Shown: positions 19,253 through 31,883, counted from the first letter of the stretch. The stretch is 64,000 bases of DNA from Larix kaempferi (GCA_027924585.1 BSBM01000076.1:10214001-10278000); one strand, 5' to 3'. Made by a program: numbers and translations. The notes: generated by a model not told the origin, from the sequence alone.

Positions 19253-20380
19253 TCCAACCCAATAAAAAATCAGACGCCGATCCAGAAACCCAAACTGTTC
19301 TACATAAATGCCTCTAGAGAGGCCTGCCTTTATTCTCTATGCAATAGTTTTAGAAATGATTTTATAGATCAGATTGCACAAGGATATAGGGCGGTAATCC
19401 CGAGAGACAAAGGATTATAAATATTCGGAATCAAGGCTATAAAAGTAGCATTAACCCCTCCAAGGATCAAACCCTACACCCGAGCCTCTACAACCATCCT
19501 AACAAGTTATGGTCCCATGATATCGAAAAACTGAATAAAGAACTCACAGGACCAACCGTCCAACCCCAGACTCTTCTCTTTGTCCATACTATTTAATATA
19601 CCTTCAATCTCAGCAATAGTAACAGGTGCATTAATAGAAATACAATCCAAATAAATAAATAAAAAAACCGTGGCATAACCTGTAAAACCCTCAACTGAGT
19701 CACCAAATTAGTAGTATTTTGACTCTTAAAAATGCCCGAAAAGTACGTGACCGCTTCCCCAACAATCCCAGATTGTTCTTTAATCAGGTCACCTTCCTTG
19801 TTGATAATCTCCCAAATAGCTTTTTTCTTTCTTCTGTTGTCTGCAAAAGAATGAAAAAACCAAGTATTTTGATCCTCACTGGACAACCAAAGGGCACGGC
19901 TTTTAATTCTCCATAATTGTTCCTCAATACAAAGAAGGGATGATTTTTTATCCTCCAACACTCCAATCTGTGACCGCACCGGTTCAATCACAGTCTCCTC
20001 AAAAGGGCGCGCAATAAGAGTAGAGAGGTTATATTCAGTTTCAAGTAAATCAGATTGTAACAAAAGTTTTTTCTCCTGGATCCAAGGGGCAACCCTCGTT
20101 TTTAACAGTCACAAAAAATAAGGAAGTCTCTTCAATGCCAAAGGACTGGGGTCCTTCTCCAGGGAAGCCCAAAGGAGACGGACCAAAAGGATAAATGATT
20201 CCTCGGTTGACCACAAAGAACAGTATTTAAAAGGATATCAAGTAGGGAAATCACCTTTCCCAAGCCGCATAATCACCGAAAAATGATCAGACATCTTCCT
20301 AGAATCCACCCATGAAGAACACTGTGAAAGAGACCCAAGCAATTCTTCATGTATAAAAAAGCACCCATGAAGAACACTGT
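19253..20380 (-). pseudogene. LINE endonuclease remnant and linker to RT
   Basis: On the minus strand near 20290 the frame reads RKMSDHFSVIMRLG, with the conserved SDH of the apurinic-type endonuclease. The linker follows (20063-19593: RIKSRALWLSSEDQNTWFFHSFADNRRKKKAI), which matches the W...GD.NT.FFH..A..RR..N.I pattern of plant ORF2. Several stops lie between 20063 and 20380 and between 19253 and 19593. Confidence 0.75.
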
Positions 20381-20396
20381 GGAAGTTCATAGATTT
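20381..20396. repeat. LINE target-site duplication, right copy
   Basis: GGAAGTTCATAGATTT matches 1049-1064 with one mismatch and marks the truncated 5' end of the LINE. Confidence 0.8.
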
Positions 20397-20690
20397 AATA
20401 AAGTGTTTTAATCACATTGTAAATTTTACAATATTTAAAAACTAATTAATATTTAAAATCAAAATTAATTAAAAATTAATCTAAACATAAAACATTATTT
20501 TATTTTTAAAAAATAACCTATATTAAAACACACAATTAATTTATAATTATAAAAGTTAAATATTTTTCAATTTTATTTATTTATAAGTGTACAAATTTAG
20601 TATTCTTTAGTATGAAAAGAACTTGACAAAAAAGTACTCATTATAGGCAACCTTTAAAAAAAATGGAATATTGAAATAGATTGAGAACGA
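20397..20690. other. AT-rich flank without gene
   Basis: This DNA is extremely AT-rich with many TTAATTAA-like runs and is non-coding. It was contiguous with 1-1048 before the LINE inserted. Confidence 0.6.
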
Positions 20691-22952
20691 AAAATAGAAA
20701 ATTATGGGAGATTATTGGGATGAAGAGATTATTACCCCAATAATTGACTTACTAAAGGAATATTTGGACCTATTCCCCAAAAAATTAAAGAAATGTAGGG
20801 AATTACAAGATCACAAGGTAAAATTAAGATTGAGTTGAAACATGATGCTTAATGATTGAATCCAAAATATAGAGAAAACGTGAAACAAGAATTGGACGAA
20901 ATGTTGAGTGCAGGCGTAACTTTTTCATTGGAGAAATCATACTAGATTGTCTCTATGGTAATTAAGAATAAGAAGACAGGAAAAACAGTGGATCTGTGTT
21001 GACCCTAAATAATTGAATGCAACATGTGTGTATGATCCCTTTCCCACATCATTCATGGACAAATTTTGGGGAATGTGGATGCGTGGATGAGAAGCTTCTT
21101 CCTTCACTGATGGAATCATAGGAGACCATCAGCTCATGATTGTAGAAGAGGATAATTCAAAAACAACCTTTGAAACTAAGTGGGGTTCATTTTCCTATAA
21201 CATTATGTCATTCAAACTAAAAAATTCCCCTACTATATTTTTAATACTTGTTGTCGCTGCATTCAATGAATGTATGCATAAGATTTCGTAGTTCTACTTA
21301 GATGATTGGACTATGTTCATCCTATTAAAAAACTACATACAAATGTTGATATTGAAGTTAAATAGGTGAAAACAATCGCAAATTTCAATGAACTTGAATT
21401 GCATTTTTTGCACCTGATTTGGAGTCTTGTTGGGACATGTTGTCCAAAAGGAGGGACTACTTGCAAACCAAAAAAACATTGTTATGATCGTGGATATGCC
21501 ACCCCCTACATTGGTAAAGGACATGCATGCCACACTTGGACATACAAGGTATTATCATAATTTCATCTAAAACTATGTGCACATCATATCATGATTGGAG
21601 AAATTGTTAAAAAGGGATGTCGAATTTACTTGAAATTAGGGGTGCTAGGAAGAATTTGATTTATTGAACAAGAATTCAACCATTGCATCAATTCTATATT
21701 TCCTTATCGGATCAAATTATTTCATGCACACATTTATGCATTAGAAATTGCATATAGTGTTGGCGCATCTAGGAGAAGGTAACATTGACCATCCTATTTA
21801 TTTTTCCAGCGTAAAAACTATCTTATGTAAAACAAAATTACACAACTAGAGAAAGAGAGAAGGTCTTGCAATAATCTATATCCTTTGAAAGTTCAAACAT
21901 TACATTTTAGTTAATTCATTTAAGTTTTTCACTAATCATTATGAGTTTAAGTATCTAGTGAACAATCTAGCAGGGGGGCGTATTTATAGGCAGTTGTTGT
22001 TATTTCAAGAATTTGATTTGAAGTGGCTATCAAGCCTAAGAATTGCAATGCAGGAATTAATCACTTATTTATGCTCAAATTAGGGGATATTGGAGGAATT
22101 ATCAATGAATTTTTCTTATGCACGCTTATGGGATTAAGTTGGTGCAAAATCAATTCACAAAGATTGTGGAATTCCTAACAACTAGCAAAGCACCGAAAGA
22201 CTATACTTATGTGCAACTATGACAATTGATGACTCATTCAAGATATTACCAACTCATTACAAGTTAACTTTATAAGATTGGCATGGATGGAACTCGACCC
22301 ATATTGGTTTTCAAGCATGAAAGGGATGCATTATTATTTTGAGGAACTTGAAAGCATTGTAGGAGGTCATAATGAAAGAAGTAAAGATAGTGGAAGGTAT
22401 TGCATGCAGGATCATGGTGGCATTCCTTATATTAGGACACAGAGGAATATTGTAAACTACATGATTTCTATCAATGAGAAGTGAAGTCATCCAAATGAGA
22501 TGAACTACCCTTTTGTCCTATGGTGGCATTGGAACATTTCGATAAATGGGGTATATATTTTGTGGGATAGATCGATCCTCTTGCATGGAAGACTGATGTG
22601 TGCTACATTATTATTTCAATGGAATATTTTATGTGTTGGGTTGAAGTTGCACCACTGAAGGATTGCATGGAGAAATTGTTGCATGCTTCATTTTCAAAAG
22701 CATAATAACTAGGTTTGGTTTCCCAAGGATGCTAATGAGTAATCAAGGTACACACTTAATTAATAATAAACTTATAAAATTAAATCAAGAACTCATTATC
22801 AATAATTAGAAAAGTACACCATATCACCCACAACTGAATGGAAAAGGTAAGGATTTCAATAAGATTCTGGAGCATTCCTTGGCAAAAAATTGCATTATGG
22901 AATGAGGTGATTGGGATGAACATATTCCTATAGTTTTATGGGCATACATGAC
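20691..22952 (+). pseudogene. Element G: decayed Ty3/gypsy pol, part 1
   Basis: Frames are broken by many stops, but the order of a Ty3/gypsy pol is readable: pre-RT LLKEYLDLFPKKLK (20745-20790), WICVDPKXLNA and SFTDGIIGDHQLMI of the RT palm, the catalytic FYLDDWTMF (near 21295), LGHVVQKEGLLANQ and ATLGHTRYYHNFI of the thumb, DHPIYFSS of RNase H (near 21790), and integrase segments DKWGIYFVG, CYIIISMEYFMCWVEVAPLKDC (22540-22670) and PHQLNGKGKDFNKILEHSLAKN (22825-22890). Gag, protease and LTRs are not recognisable. The integrase is cut at 22952 by element B. Confidence 0.8.
22948..22952. repeat. Element B target-site duplication, left copy
   Basis: ATGAC is repeated exactly at 29918-29922. 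Removing element B and one copy restores the frame WAYMTTYKRLTK of the element G integrase. Confidence 0.9.
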
Positions 22953-23604
22953 TGTTGATGTATATGTAACTTCGGAATGTATTTCACATATATGTATATT
23001 GTATTCCTATAGAGATGTTATTATTCCTCTATACATAAGTGTTTGTATTCCTATAGAGATGTTATTATTCCTATATACGGAAGTGTCGTCATTTATATTG
23101 TAAGTGTCGTAACTTATACTTGACGGGTTATTAGACCACCTTGTTGGGGTCGACCCTGTATAAGTCATGTGGGTCAAAGGGTTATTAGACCACCCTATTG
23201 GGGGTCAGCCCAGTCAGCATTATGTTATGTGGTTAAGTTAAGGCCGACCTAGTAAAGGTTATTAGGCAAGTCAAGTCAAATATAAATAGAGTGCGGGAGG
23301 CACTCTATTTGATCATTCTCTTCACACACACACTCTTTGGAGAGTGGCGCACTTGTGGAAGAGGAGAAGCTACTTCTAGGAGATGTCTGTCTCTTATCTT
23401 ATGCTTGGGTTGTATCATTGCTCTATCTATCTCTGAGGAAGTTATTGGGGTTTTTCACCTTTAAGGTTTTCCCCAACTAAACTTTGTGTCCCTTGTGTGC
23501 TTGCATTATTGTGTCCATGATTGATATGCTGTAGGTATGTTGTACATGTTGTTCTCTCAGTTAAGATCCTAGATCAGATTGAAGTAAATTCTGAAAAACT
23601 AACA
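22953..23604 (+). repeat. Element B left LTR
   Basis: This 652-bp LTR starts TGTTGATGTATATGTAAC and ends CTAACA. It carries TATAAATA at 23281-23288. A 46-bp unit (GGGTTATTAGACCACC...) occurs once fewer here than in the right LTR. Confidence 0.9.
23281..23288 (+). promoter_or_regulatory. TATA box, element B LTR
   Basis: TATAAATA is followed by AGAGTGCGGG. It is conserved in all five LTRs of this family (29613, 40182, 46666, 49760), so it is the likely core promoter. Confidence 0.7.
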
Positions 23605-23619
23605 TGGTATCAGAGCTAG
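23605..23619 (+). promoter_or_regulatory. Primer-binding site, element B
   Basis: TGGTATCAGAGCTAG directly follows the LTR and fits the 3' end of plant initiator tRNA-Met, the standard primer of Ty1/copia elements. Confidence 0.9.
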
Positions 23620-25785
23620 ATTTAAAGAAGGCATGGTATGGCATGTATGACACTTGTTGCACTTACGATGCTGGGGCTTGATATAGCAAAAACCAGTCAT
23701 CATAGCACTTTCATTATAAATCCATTTTGGAGAAGTTTTTGGATTTGAAAATTTTACAGGTTGAAGATCAGATCCCCATGTACCTTGTTTCCAAAGGAAA
23801 AATTCTAATTCGTTGTACTTTGTGTTTTATGATCTGTACAATATAGGGTTTCTGCCTCTTCCAGATCTGAGTCATAAACAAATGACCTAGGAAAAAAGTT
23901 CATAACTTGGGATAGAAAGCTCCAAATGAAATTTCATAAAAAGTGATAGGTAGTGCATGGACTGTAATTTCTCAGGTAACTTTTTCAGAGGCCGAAACTA
24001 AACCAGTGACACGTGGAATGTCATACAAGTTTGCTCTCCTGTTTTATCCCATAAACAGGTCACGTTGTGACACTTGGCATAACTCTCTCTCAGAAAATCC
24101 ATTTGAGGTCAGACCTATGGGGTTGGAAATATGACAAGTCAGGCTACCACAAGAAAAAATTTTAGACCCCGTGGATTTGAAAGTTCGGAGTTACACCAGA
24201 AACAAGCAGGTGCATATTTCTGTCAAAACATAATTATTTTTTAGCACCTTCATTCATGGCTCCGGGAATTAGGGTTTCGAAGAAAGTTGGTATTTTTGTA
24301 ATCAGAGACCACGACTGAATGCTACTCATCAAAATTGAAATATAGAGACCAACATAAAAAAATTTGGTTGGGTAGAAGGCTGGGCTTGATCAAACCTTAG
24401 TTCGAGACTTTGATCGGAAAGATGGAAAATTAGGGCTTATGCAAAAGTTGGAATTTTTGAAGTCTGTGACCACGGTTGGAATCTCAAAAAAATCAAATTT
24501 TAGAGCTTTGGATCGAACTTTTTGGTTGGGAAGAAGGGTGGGATTTATCAAACCCTAGTTCAGGATCCTATCCAGAAGATCTGAAAGTTTCAAAGGCAAT
24601 TTTGAGGGGTGAAACTTTGCAGTTTTCAAATTCTGAGTATACCAGCTTGATCAGCTCATCAAGGCACATCTTTCTATCCTTTCAGAAGTTTGAAATTCAA
24701 AGTTTGAATTTTTAGGGTTTCTCTGACAAATGCTAATCCAACTCCAAATCCAGTTTTTGCAAATCAAGTGGATTGGGTTAATCCTAGAAGAGAATGGTTT
24801 GGTCACCTACATAAGTGAAGAAGTTCATGTTTCAGAGGGAGATGAGGCTAAGGCCTTACATAAGAATATTACAAGCAATCTCGACAGGTATGACTTATAG
24901 GTATGTTTCGAATTCTGTTCATGGTTAAGTTTATGATATGTTTGTCTTCATATCATTATGGTTAGTACAATCTTGATTAATTACTAGACTTGTCATTGAT
25001 TAAGGTTTTGACACTTATGATTGTACTAATGCATTGTGATGTTGTATGAGCTTTATGTTGTTCGCTAACATGAAATGTACACCAAGAAAGACAAATTATG
25101 GTCTACTTCAAGAACATATGATCATGGTGACATAAAGACAAAGATTCATCCATTGTCATGGATCACATAGAAGATCTACTTACGAGGTATGTATAACTTG
25201 GTTCTACAATGGTTAACTTATGAGACATGTAGGTTACTAGCACACTTCATTGAAGAGAACCAGAAGACATCATGCGGGTATGTTAGACATAACTAGCTAA
25301 CATAGTAATCCAGGTATGTTTTTCCTATATCAAGTTAGAATCTTACCTTATGTTAGGATCTCTTATATAAGTATACATGGCATGATTGATAATAATTATT
25401 CATAGGTTTGAATAATCATGGGTGTATACATATTATGTTTCTTACCTTAATTGATGATATGACTAACCAGAAGAGTCATGAAAGTATAGGTTTGAGTAAT
25501 CATAGGTTCAGGCATATTATGTTTCTTACTTTAATTTATGATATGACTAACCATAAGAGTCCTTGAATACTAATGCTTATTATTTTTGTTTGAAATGATC
25601 ATGACTATACATGCTTAAGATTATTATGTTTTGATAGTATTGAGAATATACTAATAAATGTATGATTATGTATGAGATCTCGAGGATATCACAATAATGA
25701 TACTTGTAAGCATGCATAGTGATCGAGGATGGATATAAGTTCAAGGACAAGTAATCCAGGAAGCAAAGATCAAGAGGGAGCACAC
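23620..25785 (+). other. Long non-coding leader of element B
   Basis: No gag or protease is recognisable where they should be. The sequence contains repeat-derived blocks shared with C and D: a TGACACGTGGAA...CCCATAAACAGGTCACG block (one copy here, two in C and D), a GGAATTTTTG...CCACGGCTGG block (two copies), and TATGACTAACCAGAAGAGTC blocks near 25440-25560. Confidence 0.7.
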
Positions 25786-26570
25786 TCCAGTAGTTTCTGC
25801 AAGGATGAATACATTCAAAGGGATTTGACCACTTCTCACAATCCACATGAGAATGGAGTTGTAGAAAAGAAGCAAAGGCTGAGAGGGAGTCAACCCAACA
25901 ACAAACAAACAAAGATAAGTATTTGAATTAACATTTCTTGCATATTTGACTGTTTAAATAATACTTTTCAATGATGTATATGCTTATGTTCCTAGACTTA
26001 GGTTGTGTATTATGCATATTAGAATAATTGCATTAATGAACAATATACTACTAATATGCATGCAATGGTTAAGTGACCTATGGCACTGTACAACATTCCA
26101 TTGCTACTTATCTAGAATGAAACCTTTTTGCTGACATGTTGGGAGTAGTGCAAACTCTTAACAATGTTCTGGTAGAGATTGGAAGGCATCTAGAAAGCTA
26201 CGGGATATGGATAAATGTTGTATTGAAGCATTGGCTAAAATAATTGCATGACTGTGTGACATATTTCTTTATGTGTAAGAAATTGTTCTGAAAACTATGA
26301 GATGTTTTCTAATCATGCAACTTAACTTGTTTTGTAGGATCGTATACCATCACCTACAAAAGAAGGACTACAACTTTGTTCCAACAACAAAGTTATCTAC
26401 TGAAGATATTGAAGTTTCGAGGATCCGGGAAGAATGCCATGATCCATCGATCATGAAGAATGATGTTTGGGATGAGATCCCAAACCAGAAGGGAAGTCCA
26501 TCATGAATTCCATGTGGATCTATAATATCAAGCATGCTACATATGGTAGCATAGAGAAATACTAGATGAA
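25786..26570 (+). pseudogene. Element B integrase scrap and pre-RT block
   Basis: At 25790-25917 the frame SSFCKDEYIQRDLTTSHNPHENGVVEKK corresponds to the end of the copia integrase core, with NGVVE holding the catalytic glutamate. At 26399-26503 a block reading DPSIMKNDVWDEIP matches the pre-RT region (NDTWDLVP type). About 480 bases of non-coding DNA separate the two. Confidence 0.7.
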
Positions 26571-26581
26571 TTTTGTAGCTA

Positions 26582-27899
26582 GTGGCTGATTATGAAGAGA
26601 CTTTTGCACCTGTAGCCAGATACACTTCCATCAGATCAGTACTTGCTCTGGCTGTAGTGATGAAGTGGAAGGTACAACAGATGGATGTCAAGAAAGCTTT
26701 CTTGAATGGTGTAGTTGAAGAGGAAGTGTATGTGGATCAACCACTCGGGTTTGAGACACATGACCGAGAGTCACATGTGTGCAAACTGAAGAAAGCCCTG
26801 TATGGTTTGAAACAGGCACCTAGGACCTGGTATGGCAGGATAGATGGCTTTCTATCCAGTTTGGGCTTTACCAAGAGTAAAGCGGATTCCAACCTTTACT
26901 ACAAGGTTGAGGAAGGCAATCCTATGATACTACTTTTGTATATGGATGACCTGTTTGTTATAGGTGAGGATAGATTGATTGTCGACACGCAGCGGAAGCT
27001 TGCTGCCGAGTTCGAGATGAAGATCTTGGAGATGATGCACTACTTTCTAGGCATGGAGGTGTGGCAGAGTGCAGATGGAATCTTCTTTGGATAAGGGAAG
27101 TTTGCAGTAGAGATCCTGAAGAGGTTCGAGATGATGGACTACAAGGACATGGACACACCTATGGCATCGAACCTGAAGCTTCCATGTGATGCTTCATCTG
27201 ATCCGGTTGCTATCACTATGTATCGTCAGATGATTGGGTCCTTGATGTACCTAATGAGCACGAGACCAGATATTTTCTTTGCGGTGAACACATTGAGCCA
27301 GTTCCTGACGGATCTGAGAGGTGTTCACCTAGTTGCTGTAAAGCATATTCTGAGGTATATGAAGGGTATAGTTGATTATGGGCTCAAGTATGATGCGAAT
27401 CAAAAGTTTAACCTGCAGGGTTATGTTGATTCAGATTGGGAAGGCAGTTCTGCATATAGGAAGAGCACATCTAAGTGTTGCTTCAGTATGGGATTAGGTG
27501 CGAGCTCTTGTTTTAGCAGGAAGCAGTCCTGCGTAGCACTGAGTATAGCTGAGGCAGAGTATGTTGCAGCTTGTTCGGCTAGTTGTGAGGCAGTATGGAT
27601 GAGGAAGCTATTGTCCGAGTTATTTGATCTCCCACTGGATGCTACTGGTATCTTCTGTGATAACCAGAGTTGTGTGAAGCTGTCTGAGAACCAGGTGTTC
27701 CACGACAGGTCGAAACACATTGAGATCAAATATCACTATACTAGGGATATGGTGTAGAGAGGAGCAGTGAAGCTCCTGTATGTTGCGACAGACGAGCAGA
27801 TTGCAGATGTTCTGATGAAACCACTAGCCAGAGTGAAGTTCGAGTACTTCAGAGAGAGGCTTGGTGTTCTTCAGATTGATGACACTTCGAGGAAGAAGT
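26582..27899 (+). pseudogene. Element B RT and RNase H (Ty1/copia type)
   Basis: One frame runs from DYEETFAPVARYTSIR through QQMDVKKAFLNG, YGLKQAPRTWYGRID and the catalytic LLLYMDDLFV to RNase H motifs (GYVDSDWEGS, SCVALSIAEAEYVAACSASCEAVW, IFCDNQSCVKLS, HIEIKYHYTRD) and the C-terminal IADVLMKPLARVKFEYFRERLG. It is broken by TAA at 27092 and TAG at 27755, both glutamine codons in copy D. The final stop is at 27897-27899. Confidence 0.9.
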
Positions 27900-29230
27900 G
27901 ATGGACACATTTGCAGGATCCATTCCGAGCATGGTGAGAGGAGGATCCTTCCATGGTTGTGGATATAAGCGCTGGATGATGAGCATCAGGACGATGCTCC
28001 AGTTACTGCTCTGTATGTGTATACATGCATCATGTTGGATGCTGGATATGATCAGTTGGATCATTTATATGTATGTACGCATCATATTGGATGCTGGATA
28101 TGATCAGTTGGATCATGTGTATGTATCTGTAGATGTATTAGGTGGATACATTGTATGATTAGGTAGATCATGTATGTTGATATGTATCAGGTATGATCAG
28201 GTGGATCATATATTTGTATGTGTATCAGGTGGATACATTGTATGATCAGGTAGATCATGTATGATAATATGTATCACGAAGATACTGTGTATGCATTAGG
28301 TGGATGCATTGTATGATCAGGATGATCATGGATGAAGAGCTTCAGGATGTTGCTCCAGATGACATGCAGCAGGATGATGCAGTGCTGACGATCAGGATGA
28401 TCATGTGTACATCAGGATGATGTATGGTGAGTATTAGGTTGATACTCTGTGGCCATGGACAGGTTGTGCAGATGAGCATGTTAGTAGACCTGGGAGATCT
28501 GGACAGGATGAAAAAGGCCACATATGCTCTTTCGAGGCATTGCTCTGGGAGGACATGTAAGTAGACCTGAGAGATTTGGACAGGATGAAAAAGGCCTCAG
28601 ATGCTCTTTCGAGGCATTGTCCTATGGCATGTAAGTAGACCTGGGAGATTTGGACAGGATGAAAAAGGCCTCAGATGCTCTTTTGAGGCATTGCCATGAC
28701 CACATGTAATCAGACCTGGAGATCTGGACAGGATGAAAAAGGCCTCAGATGCTCTTAAGGGTTCTTGCTTGGAAAGACACCATTTTAAGGTTTTGTGGTG
28801 GGAGTCACATGTAATCAGACCTGGAGAGCTGGACAGGATGAAAAAGGCCTCAGATTCTCTTTAGGGTTCTTGCTTGGAAAGACACCCTTTTAAGGTTTTG
28901 TGACTGTCACATGTAAAAGATCATGGGAGATCCTATAGGTCGGAGTTGTGTACCTGTAACAGCCTAGGATGCTCTTTTGAGGTTTTGTGACGCACGTAAT
29001 AAGTCCCGAGGATTCCACAATATGTCCAGTGATGATGAAGACCTACAGGTGGTGGGCCTACATCCAGTATGAAAAAGGACTGACTTTGTAGAACTTCCTA
29101 TGACGAGTAGATTCAGAGATTGATTGAGATAGCAGTAGCAGTGATGATGACGATGATTCGAGGATGATGATTCGCTGATGATGATCCAAACTTGAGCTAG
29201 AAGACCTATGTCGGGAAATACCTTCCTAGT
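27900..29230 (+). repeat. Element B 3' non-coding region with two minisatellites
   Basis: From 28020 to 28330 there are repeats built from GGATATGATCAGTTGGATCAT and GTATCAGGTGGATAC. From 28487 to 28920 there are five copies of a unit containing GGACAGGATGAAAAAGGCC at 28501, 28578, 28652, 28726 and 28831. The last 200 bases before the polypurine tract are conserved with element C. Confidence 0.85.
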
Positions 29231-29240
29231 TAAGAGGGAG
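29231..29240 (+). promoter_or_regulatory. Polypurine tract, element B
   Basis: TAAGAGGGAG lies immediately before the right LTR. It is identical at 46321-46330 in element C and would prime plus-strand DNA synthesis. Confidence 0.8.
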
Positions 29241-29917
29241 TATTGATGTATATGTAACTTTGGAATGTATTTCACATATATGTATATTGTATTCCTATAG
29301 AGATGTTATTATTCCTCTATACGGAAGTGTTTGTATTCCTATAGAGATGTTATTATTCCTCTATACATAAGTGTCATCATTTATATTGTAAGTGTCGTAA
29401 CTTATACTTGATGGGTTATTAGACCACCTTGTTGAGGTCGGCCCTGTATAAGTCATGTGGGTCAAAGGGTTATTAGACCACCCTATTGGGGGTCAGCCAT
29501 GTGGGTCAAAGGGTTATTAGGCCACCCTATTGGAGGTCGGCCCAGTCAGCATTATGTTATGTGGTTAAGTTAAGGCCGACCTAGTAAAGGTTATTAGGCA
29601 AGTCAAGTCAAGTATAAATAGAGTGCGGGATCATTCTATTCACACACACACTCTTTGGAGAGTGGCGCACTTGTGGAGGAGGAGAAGCTGCTGCTAGGAG
29701 ATGTCTATCTCTTATGCGTGGTTTGTATCATTGCTCTATCTATCTTTGAGGAAGTTATTGGGGTTTTTCACCTTTATGGTTTTCCCCAAGTAAACTTTGT
29801 GTCTCTTGTGTGATTGCATTATTGTGTCCATGATTGATATGCTGTAGATATGCTGTACATGTTGTTCTCTCAGTTAAGATCCTAGATCATATTGAAGTAA
29901 ATTCTGAAAAACTAACA
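29241..29917 (+). repeat. Element B right LTR
   Basis: This 677-bp LTR begins TATTGATG (the usual TG changed to TA). It contains TATAAATA at 29613-29620 and one more copy of the 46-bp GGGTTATTAGACCACC unit than the left LTR. Confidence 0.9.
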
Positions 29918-30350
29918 ATGACCACTTATAAGAGGTTGACAAAGCACACTCAATTTCAGTTGGTATATGGGAAGGAAGCAATGATGCCACTAGAGTTTGA
30001 TGTTGCTAGTTTGCACATTGCAATAGCTATGAAAATGACCAATGATCAGTGTCCTTAGATGAGGATGGAAGAACATATATTGGATGATTATAGGATTCCA
30101 CCAGACTGTATAAAATAAAATAAAGAATACTTGTCACAAATGAAACATCCGCTCTAAGGTAATGGAACTCGAACCAATGGTTTCATTGTATGATATCGAG
30201 TTCTTCAAGAATCTAGGGAAGCTAAGGATGAGATGGCCAGGTCCCTTCCATATCGCATACATTTAAGAAATTGGTGAAATGAAGTTGATAAAGTTGTATG
30301 TCCAACCAATGTAGGGCCTAGTTAATGGTAGTCAATTCAAGTCATATTAT
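29918..30350 (+). pseudogene. Element G: decayed Ty3/gypsy integrase end, part 2
   Basis: After the ATGAC duplication the integrase continues as TYKRLTKHTQFQLVYGKEAMMPLEFDV, the conserved C-terminal stretch of this gypsy group. Degraded sequence follows that fits the chromodomain-free tail (about 30180-30350). The reading phase is continuous with 22950 once B is removed. Confidence 0.8.
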
Positions 30351-31883
30351 GGTCCTCCAAAAACATAGTGACTTATCACAAAAGAAAAATACTTGTACCA
30401 TAGTATGAGTAATAGTGATTAGAGTAGTTGTGGTGATCATAAATTAGTTAGTATGTGTGTCATAAAGTATAAGGATAATGACCAAGTACCATTTAATTGT
30501 TTCTTGAAAAGGTATTGGTTGGTAAGTAGTGTCATAATAATAAAACCAATAAAGGTACTAAGATTCAGGAAAGAAATAAGTTGCAATTTCTAGATGATGT
30601 GATGGGTGACAATGACAAGAACGAGGTGAGGGTGATGATTTGGAATTAAGGAAAGAAATGATTATGATGAGAGAAAGTTAACCATCACAAATTCAATTAC
30701 CCATGGAATGCATTTAACACGAGCACATCCTGATAAGATATTCAAAGGGGGTATTATGAATATTTTTTGCTCAAATTTCTATAAGTAAGAATGAGGGTGC
30801 TAGGGAATGTATCAATGATTTCAAAATTTACATCAAATAAATGATAAGATAGAAGAATATAGATTGAGAAAATAAATGTAATGGCGACTTCATCCAATCC
30901 TAAGTCTCATCCAAAGCACAAGGCACATAAAGAAGAAAATATGTCCATCATAGGAGTACATGAGAAGGTAAATATCATTGAATCATTACTGGGGAAGGTC
31001 GGTATTGTAAGGTTTTCTTATTTAATTTTCAAGATGTCACCCATTTTCCTAAGCTACAATTTGATTGTTACATGGAAATAAACACAGGGAAATGGTAATG
31101 CAACAATAGAGTTAAAGAAAGGAGAAAAGAAACTCTGTATATATGGTATTATGTCCTTATTGGAAGTGCCACATTCGGATGGATTAAATTAATCACTTTT
31201 TGTGTTAGGTTTCTATAAAGTAGGTTGCATAGAGGTGATTTCTTGCTAGATCATGCATATCCTATGGAACTTCGTGTTTTTCATAGAATCTCTAGATTAC
31301 CATGATAGGAAGAGGACGTTGCAAAGATGATAATGGACCAAAATGTGATAGTCAAATATATCTATCAAAATATTGGGAGACATAGAGGCACACATGGCAT
31401 GGTGATTTTGGATATCAAAGATCCAGAAGAATATTTTCCACTTAGATTTGGTCTTCCAATTCAATTCACAAATGTGGGAAATATAAATTCCCTCTGAGGT
31501 GATCCATGTGGGTGAAATGTGCACATAAGGAATTAAATTTATCCTTTCACTCCATATTCAAAATAAATTTGTACACAATTATTAGTATGCACAATAGCAA
31601 GGTAAATATTTTCATTATATTTGGGTTTTGTTGATTCTGTCCATGATTCTATGAAAAGCGCTAGAGGAGAGAAACTTCAATATAGATACCATGAAATCAT
31701 TTCCAACACCCAAGTTCAACATCTAGTGTCTTACTAAGGACAAGAAGCTACAGGTTGATATGAATTTGGAATTTCAACATTGGTACACAAGATGATATAG
31801 GAAACAATTGAGTTTGTTAGGATTCGATGGAATCTTATGGACAAATATCATGATATTATTTTATTTGTATTGATATGCATAAT
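30351..31883. other. No recognisable gene
   Basis: AT-rich sequence with only short open stretches (e.g. 30881-31081). The purine run AAAGGGGG at about 30744 could be the polypurine tract of element G, but I cannot find a pair of LTRs. Confidence 0.4.

Larger units (their letters stand above)
16881..20380 (-). mobile_element. LINE main body, 5'-truncated, minus strand
   Basis: This non-LTR retrotransposon of the plant L1-like type is read from right to left: the end of the endonuclease, RT, thumb and connection, a zinc-binding RT-associated domain, and RNase H. ORF1 and most of the endonuclease are missing, so it was truncated at insertion. The boundary at 20380 is set by the 16-bp TSD (20381-20396). 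A segment of about 20 bases, ACCCATGAAGAACACTGTG, occurs twice at the 5' junction (near 20309 and 20363), a typical scar of aborted reverse transcription. The 3' end lies beyond element A at 1065-1469. Confidence 0.9.
22953..29917 (+). mobile_element. Element B: Ty1/copia retrotransposon lacking gag and most of pol
   Basis: This 6,965-bp element has a 652-bp left LTR and a 677-bp right LTR, a perfect ATGAC TSD, a tRNA-iMet primer-binding site and a polypurine tract. The internal region of 5.6 kb holds only an integrase scrap (25790-25917) and the RT-RNase H unit (26582-27899). The rest is long non-coding leader and 3' sequence with tandem repeats. Copies C and D share this layout, so the family probably spread as a non-autonomous form using proteins in trans. 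Confidence 0.9.
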
